A DNA stretch of 31,018 nucleotides from an uncultured Erysipelotrichaceae bacterium. GTDB lineage: Bacteria > Bacillota_I > Bacilli_A > Erysipelotrichales > Erysipelotrichaceae. The notes beneath the pieces were generated by a model that was given only the letters and a program-made list of their open reading frames with translations, did no database searches and was not told the DNA's origin. The position numbers were made by a program, and so were the translations under genes. The stretch lies in contig CAKVAL010000020.1 in the NCBI GenBank assembly GCA_934725085.1, forward strand, positions 1 to 31,018, written 5' to 3'. Positions 28,544-31,018 of the stretch are shown here, piece by piece (positions within the stretch are counted from its first letter, which is position 1; each line of letters starts with the position of its first letter).

Positions 28544-29126
28544 CTATCAGAAACAACTAAATCAAATAAACCACTTAAACCATAGACCAACATTACTACT
28601 GCATATTTGTTGTGGGGTATGTTCTGTCTATCCTTTAATATATTTAAGACAATATTTTAAGATAAGCATTCTTTTTACCAATTCTAATATTTATCCATAT
28701 GAAGAATTCTTAAAAAGACTAGATGCTCTAAACCAATATCTTGAATATCTAGGCGATAAGGAAATTAAACTTATTGTCGATAGGTATGATTATGACAAGT
28801 ATGGAAAAATACTTGAACCATTCAAGGAAGAACCAGAAATGGGCAAAAGATGCAAGATCTGTTATGGATTAAGAATGGAAGAAGGTTTTAAGTATGCTGA
28901 TAAATATCACTATGAATATTTCACTACAGTCATGTCTATTTCTAATCGTAAAAATGCTGAATATATTAATGAAATAGGTGAAGCTCTAGAAAAGAAGTAT
29001 CCAAGTGTTAAATATTTACATGCTGATTTCAAGAAAGGTGATGGTATAAATAAAAATGAAGCCCTAAATAAAGAACTTCATCTATATCATCAAAACTATT
29101 GTGGTTGTCAATTTTCTATAAGATAG
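28536..29126 (+). CDS. queH: Epoxyqueuosine reductase QueH
   Basis: Reduces epoxyqueuosine to queuosine, replacing the cobalamin-dependent QueG. About 196 residues. Cysteine motifs: LLLHICCGVCSVYPL near residue 23, CKICYGLRMEE with the second pair, TTVMSISNRKN, and the terminal YCGCQFSIR. I choose the ATG at 28536, which overlaps the queA stop; an in-frame ATG 24 bases upstream would add residues inside queA. The IS hairpin begins within ten bases of the stop, so the last codons may have been altered by the insertion. No preQ0 synthesis genes are in the window. Confidence 0.93.
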   Translation: MNNYQKQLNQINHLNHRPTLLLHICCGVCSVYPLIYLRQYFKISILFTNSNIYPYEEFLKRLDALNQYLEYLGDKEIKLIVDRYDYDKYGKILEPFKEEPEMGKRCKICYGLRMEEGFKYADKYHYEYFTTVMSISNRKNAEYINEIGEALEKKYPSVKYLHADFKKGDGINKNEALNKELHLYHQNYCGCQFSIR

Positions 29127-29345
29127 CTGACTACTCCCGATGACTTAAGTCACGGGATTCTAGCCTACATCGGTTTCTATAATTCTACTAGGAATTATCA
29201 CTAGCCGATTTCGCCTAGATCGAATATCCTATCTTGCTAGAAGATGCACATCATTAACTAACGCCTGTATTTAATAAATACATTTGTCGTTATATGCTTT
29301 TGAATATTCTATTAAGCCGTTTAGTCAGACGGCTTTTTAACGCTT
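29127..29345 (-). ncRNA. Candidate omega RNA (reRNA) of TnpB
   Basis: The 219 bases between the tnpB stop and the element end contain no ORF but several hairpins: AAGCCGT/ACGGCTT (29314-29335), the region 29165-29260, and the end hairpin. In IS605 elements this region is processed from the tnpB transcript into the guide RNA, with the guide taken from the flank just outside the end. Exact boundaries cannot be read from sequence alone. Confidence 0.5.
29314..29338 (+). terminator. Plus-strand terminator inside the IS, facing the queuosine operon
   Basis: AAGCCGT (29314-29320), loop of eight, ACGGCTT (29329-29335), then a T5 run on the plus strand. It would end the tgt-queA-queH transcript after it enters the element and prevent antisense reading of tnpB. 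Confidence 0.6.
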
Positions 29346-30803
29346 TTAATGTATATACCAGCCAAGCTGTTTGTTATCTTTTAATCTTTGTATCTCATTG
29401 TCTTGAAGCTTCTTAAAGGTATTAAAATCATCATAACAGCTTACTTCATCTATTGTTTCTAAATCATCATTTGTATGAGCTATGATATAAGCACTCAATA
29501 AATCTCTTTGAACTATTATTCCCTCATTTAATTCAATCAATCTATCCTTTAATTGTTTCTTTTTATGGGTTCTATCTATTGGATTATATTGGCTGGCTTT
29601 TACTTTATAGGTATTGATTTTCTTTAATTCTAAATTGTAATATTTTAGCTTTCTATCAAGGATAGATAAAAACATACTTGGAGCTCTATTCTTTATTGTT
29701 TTGCCATATCTTTTCTTAGAATTAATCCTACCGTTTTTATTAACAGTGGTTTTCTTACTTCGTTTTTGTAGACCTTTAAAGTTCATTTCCTCAACACGAA
29801 TATCAAGGCTTTCAGCTATTATTTGATTAGCTAATATTTCATGAGCTTGTTTTCTTTTAACAGATAATTTGCGGTACTCATCTTTTAGTTTTGATTGAGT
29901 ATTTAGATAACTCTTAGATTTATACCAATTATGTCTATCTTTAGCTATAGTTCCATCTTCACTATAGTTATTAGGGTTAGTGGCTCTTCTAGAACGGTCT
30001 AACTTTCTTTGATAGACTTTTATCTTATGTTCATTCTCTTTACAATTAGGTGCTAGTTCTTTTAAATAAACTTTTTCATTACTTACAATAGCTATAGTAC
30101 TTGTACCTATATCAATACCTTGTACTTTAAAGTTATCACCATATTGTCTATTCTTACTTGGTGGTGTTCCCTTAAATATTAATTGAACAAACCATCTCTT
30201 CTTGTTTCTTATGTGTTGAGGATAAATTCTAACGTATTTAACTTCATCTAATAATGCAGTTTGAGCATAAATATCATTTCTTTTAACTTTTAGTTTAAAC
30301 TTATAGTTACCATAACTAATAGCTAAAACATCATCACAATAATGAAGTTTAGAGGTAGATGATTTTCCCTCTATTGAAAAACTATCGTATTTATTTTTAA
30401 AGGTAACTTTATCAGCTTGATGATATCTTAATTTCTCGATTGCCTTAAAAGCTCTTGTGGCTATTTTTTGACATTCCTGAGAACCTAGCTTTTTATTAAA
30501 GTATTCATAAGGCTTTTTAACGTATTCATGCATACTATATTCAGAGTATCCATAACTTAAAGCTATATCATTTAATTGTTTATTCAATTCTTTTTTATTA
30601 TTAGAAGCCTTATATTCTTTTAATAATTCTTGATATTTTCTATCATGTATCAATTTGTGATATCGTTTTAAACATTCATTTAAACAATCGTTATAAATGG
30701 CCTTAGCTATCTTTTCTAACTTATCTAATACGCTAGAAGGATTATCATTATCAAAAGCTAATTCGTATGTAACCACATATGATGATGTATTACTTTTAGC
30801 CAT
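29346..30803 (-). CDS. tnpB: TnpB, RNA-guided nuclease of an IS200/IS605 element (zinc-finger cysteines absent)
   Basis: 485 residues, longer than the roughly 400 of typical TnpB. RuvC-I is VQGIDIGTSTIAIVSN with the first aspartate (near residue 235), RuvC-II is IRVEEMNFKGLQKRSK with the glutamate, and RuvC-III is IVQRDLLSAYIIAH with the last aspartate, so the catalytic triad looks complete. Between RuvC-II and RuvC-III the usual two CxxC pairs are missing; the stretch reads KASQYNPIDRTHKKKQLKDR. Some Bacillota relatives share the SQY-N/D pattern, so this is probably a subfamily and not a decayed copy. AAGGAG overlaps the tnpA stop, so the two genes are coupled. Confidence 0.9.
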   Translation of the reverse strand: MAKSNTSSYVVTYELAFDNDNPSSVLDKLEKIAKAIYNDCLNECLKRYHKLIHDRKYQELLKEYKASNNKKELNKQLNDIALSYGYSEYSMHEYVKKPYEYFNKKLGSQECQKIATRAFKAIEKLRYHQADKVTFKNKYDSFSIEGKSSTSKLHYCDDVLAISYGNYKFKLKVKRNDIYAQTALLDEVKYVRIYPQHIRNKKRWFVQLIFKGTPPSKNRQYGDNFKVQGIDIGTSTIAIVSNEKVYLKELAPNCKENEHKIKVYQRKLDRSRRATNPNNYSEDGTIAKDRHNWYKSKSYLNTQSKLKDEYRKLSVKRKQAHEILANQIIAESLDIRVEEMNFKGLQKRSKKTTVNKNGRINSKKRYGKTIKNRAPSMFLSILDRKLKYYNLELKKINTYKVKASQYNPIDRTHKKKQLKDRLIELNEGIIVQRDLLSAYIIAHTNDDLETIDEVSCYDDFNTFKKLQDNEIQRLKDNKQLGWYIH

Positions 30804-30817
30804 AACGATTCTCCTTA

Positions 30818-31018
30818 CTATCTAATTCTTCTTTGTTGACTTTCTATATATGCTTTTATTACATCTTCGCTAATATGACCAACAGAACAAGATAAATAGT
30901 TTCTAGTCCATAATGATGGCATACTTGATTTTAGAAATGGAAACTCTTCTCTTAATATATGAGAACTTTTACCTTTAAATTGCTTAACCACTTTATGAAG
31001 CATTAATCTAGGATCAAA
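30818..31018 (-). CDS. tnpA: TnpA, IS200/IS605 Y1 transposase, C-terminal part (cut by window edge)
   Basis: The last 66 residues or so of the HUH/Y1 single-strand transposase. KGKSSHILREEFPFLKS and MPSLWTRNYLSCSVGHISED are family hallmarks, and the catalytic tyrosine is in VIKAYIESQ near the end. The reading frame is open to base 31018, so the HUH motif and the start lie outside. A methionine at 31003 is internal (the preceding residues FDPRL fit the family), not the start. Confidence 0.9.
   Translation of the reverse strand, partial: FDPRLMLHKVVKQFKGKSSHILREEFPFLKSSMPSLWTRNYLSCSVGHISEDVIKAYIESQQRRIR

Larger units (their letters stand above)
29127..31018 (-). mobile_element. IS200/IS605-type insertion sequence, partial
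   Basis: Transposon with tnpA and tnpB in the same direction (minus). The end next to queH carries the hairpin used by Y1 transposases: CCCG-TGACT-TA-AGTCA-T-CGGG on the minus strand (plus 29135-29156), just inside the boundary. The other end lies beyond the window. As expected for this family there are no terminal inverted repeats or target duplication to mark the boundary, so 29127 is approximate to a few bases. Confidence 0.85.

Noticed and set aside
1..31018. CRISPR arrays, prophage modules, replication genes or biosynthetic gene clusters
   Set aside because: No regularly spaced direct repeats, no structural phage genes and no synthase genes are visible. The only mobile DNA recognised is the IS200/IS605 element at the right end.

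Overview
This window is an ordinary stretch of chromosome from an AT-rich, low-GC Gram-positive bacterium (Bacillota). Clean AAGGAGG ribosome sites, lipobox lipoproteins, a CcpA-type cre site, a type III glutamine synthetase, an arginine deiminase operon and the QueH type of queuosine enzyme all fit. An Erysipelotrichia-like gut or oral anaerobe is my best guess, but that is inference. There is no phage, plasmid or CRISPR array. The only mobile element is an IS200/IS605-type unit that runs off the right edge.

Layout. 1-2774: a cystine-type amino acid ABC transporter (permease, ATPase, lipoprotein; minus strand), divergent from a cysteine-rich Rrf2 regulator, with two matching dyads in the gap. 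2771-4682: an M29 aminopeptidase behind a hemolysin III-type membrane protein. 4817-12264: an arginine block made of argS, arcA-arcB-arcC-arcD (transcribed leftwards from about 11521) and two near-identical tRNA-Arg(UCU) units on the plus strand. 12312-13241: a J-domain membrane protein and a zinc-ribbon membrane protein. 13369-15290: gap and a lipoprotein. 15494-15773: a frameshifted radical SAM remnant. 15837-19690: pdxK, convergent with a glnA(type III)-ilvE operon. 19870-20889: a compact GC-richer RNA unit with its own promoter and terminator, followed by a PBECR4-like nuclease gene with a structured tail. 20999-24535: nnrD, rluD-like gene and deoC, then a membrane protein with a leader. 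24739-26357: a three-gene minus-strand operon. 26391-29126: queuosine genes tgt-queA-queH. 29127-31018: the IS with tnpB, a candidate omega RNA and a partial tnpA.

The most interesting signal is in the arcA leader. Between the predicted start of the arc transcript and arcA lies an 18-codon ORF, MRNRRIYLHEIAKNSTRY, with arginine at codons 2, 4, 5 and 17. Its last codons form the 5' arm of a strong Rho-independent terminator with a T7 tail. Read literally, this is a translation-coupled attenuator that lets the arginine-degrading operon be transcribed only when arginyl-tRNA is plentiful, which is the reverse of the logic of biosynthetic attenuators. A cre site on the -35 box and a TGAATATT inverted repeat upstream add catabolite and possible ArgR control.

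A second signal covers the whole window. At least seven genes have a -10-like hexamer 6-7 bases before the start codon and no Shine-Dalgarno sequence, which predicts leaderless mRNAs. Other points worth checking are the unassigned RNA before the PBECR4-like gene, a second small ORF plus terminator in the leader of a membrane-protein gene, the paired Rrf2 operators, and a TnpB that lacks its zinc-finger cysteines.
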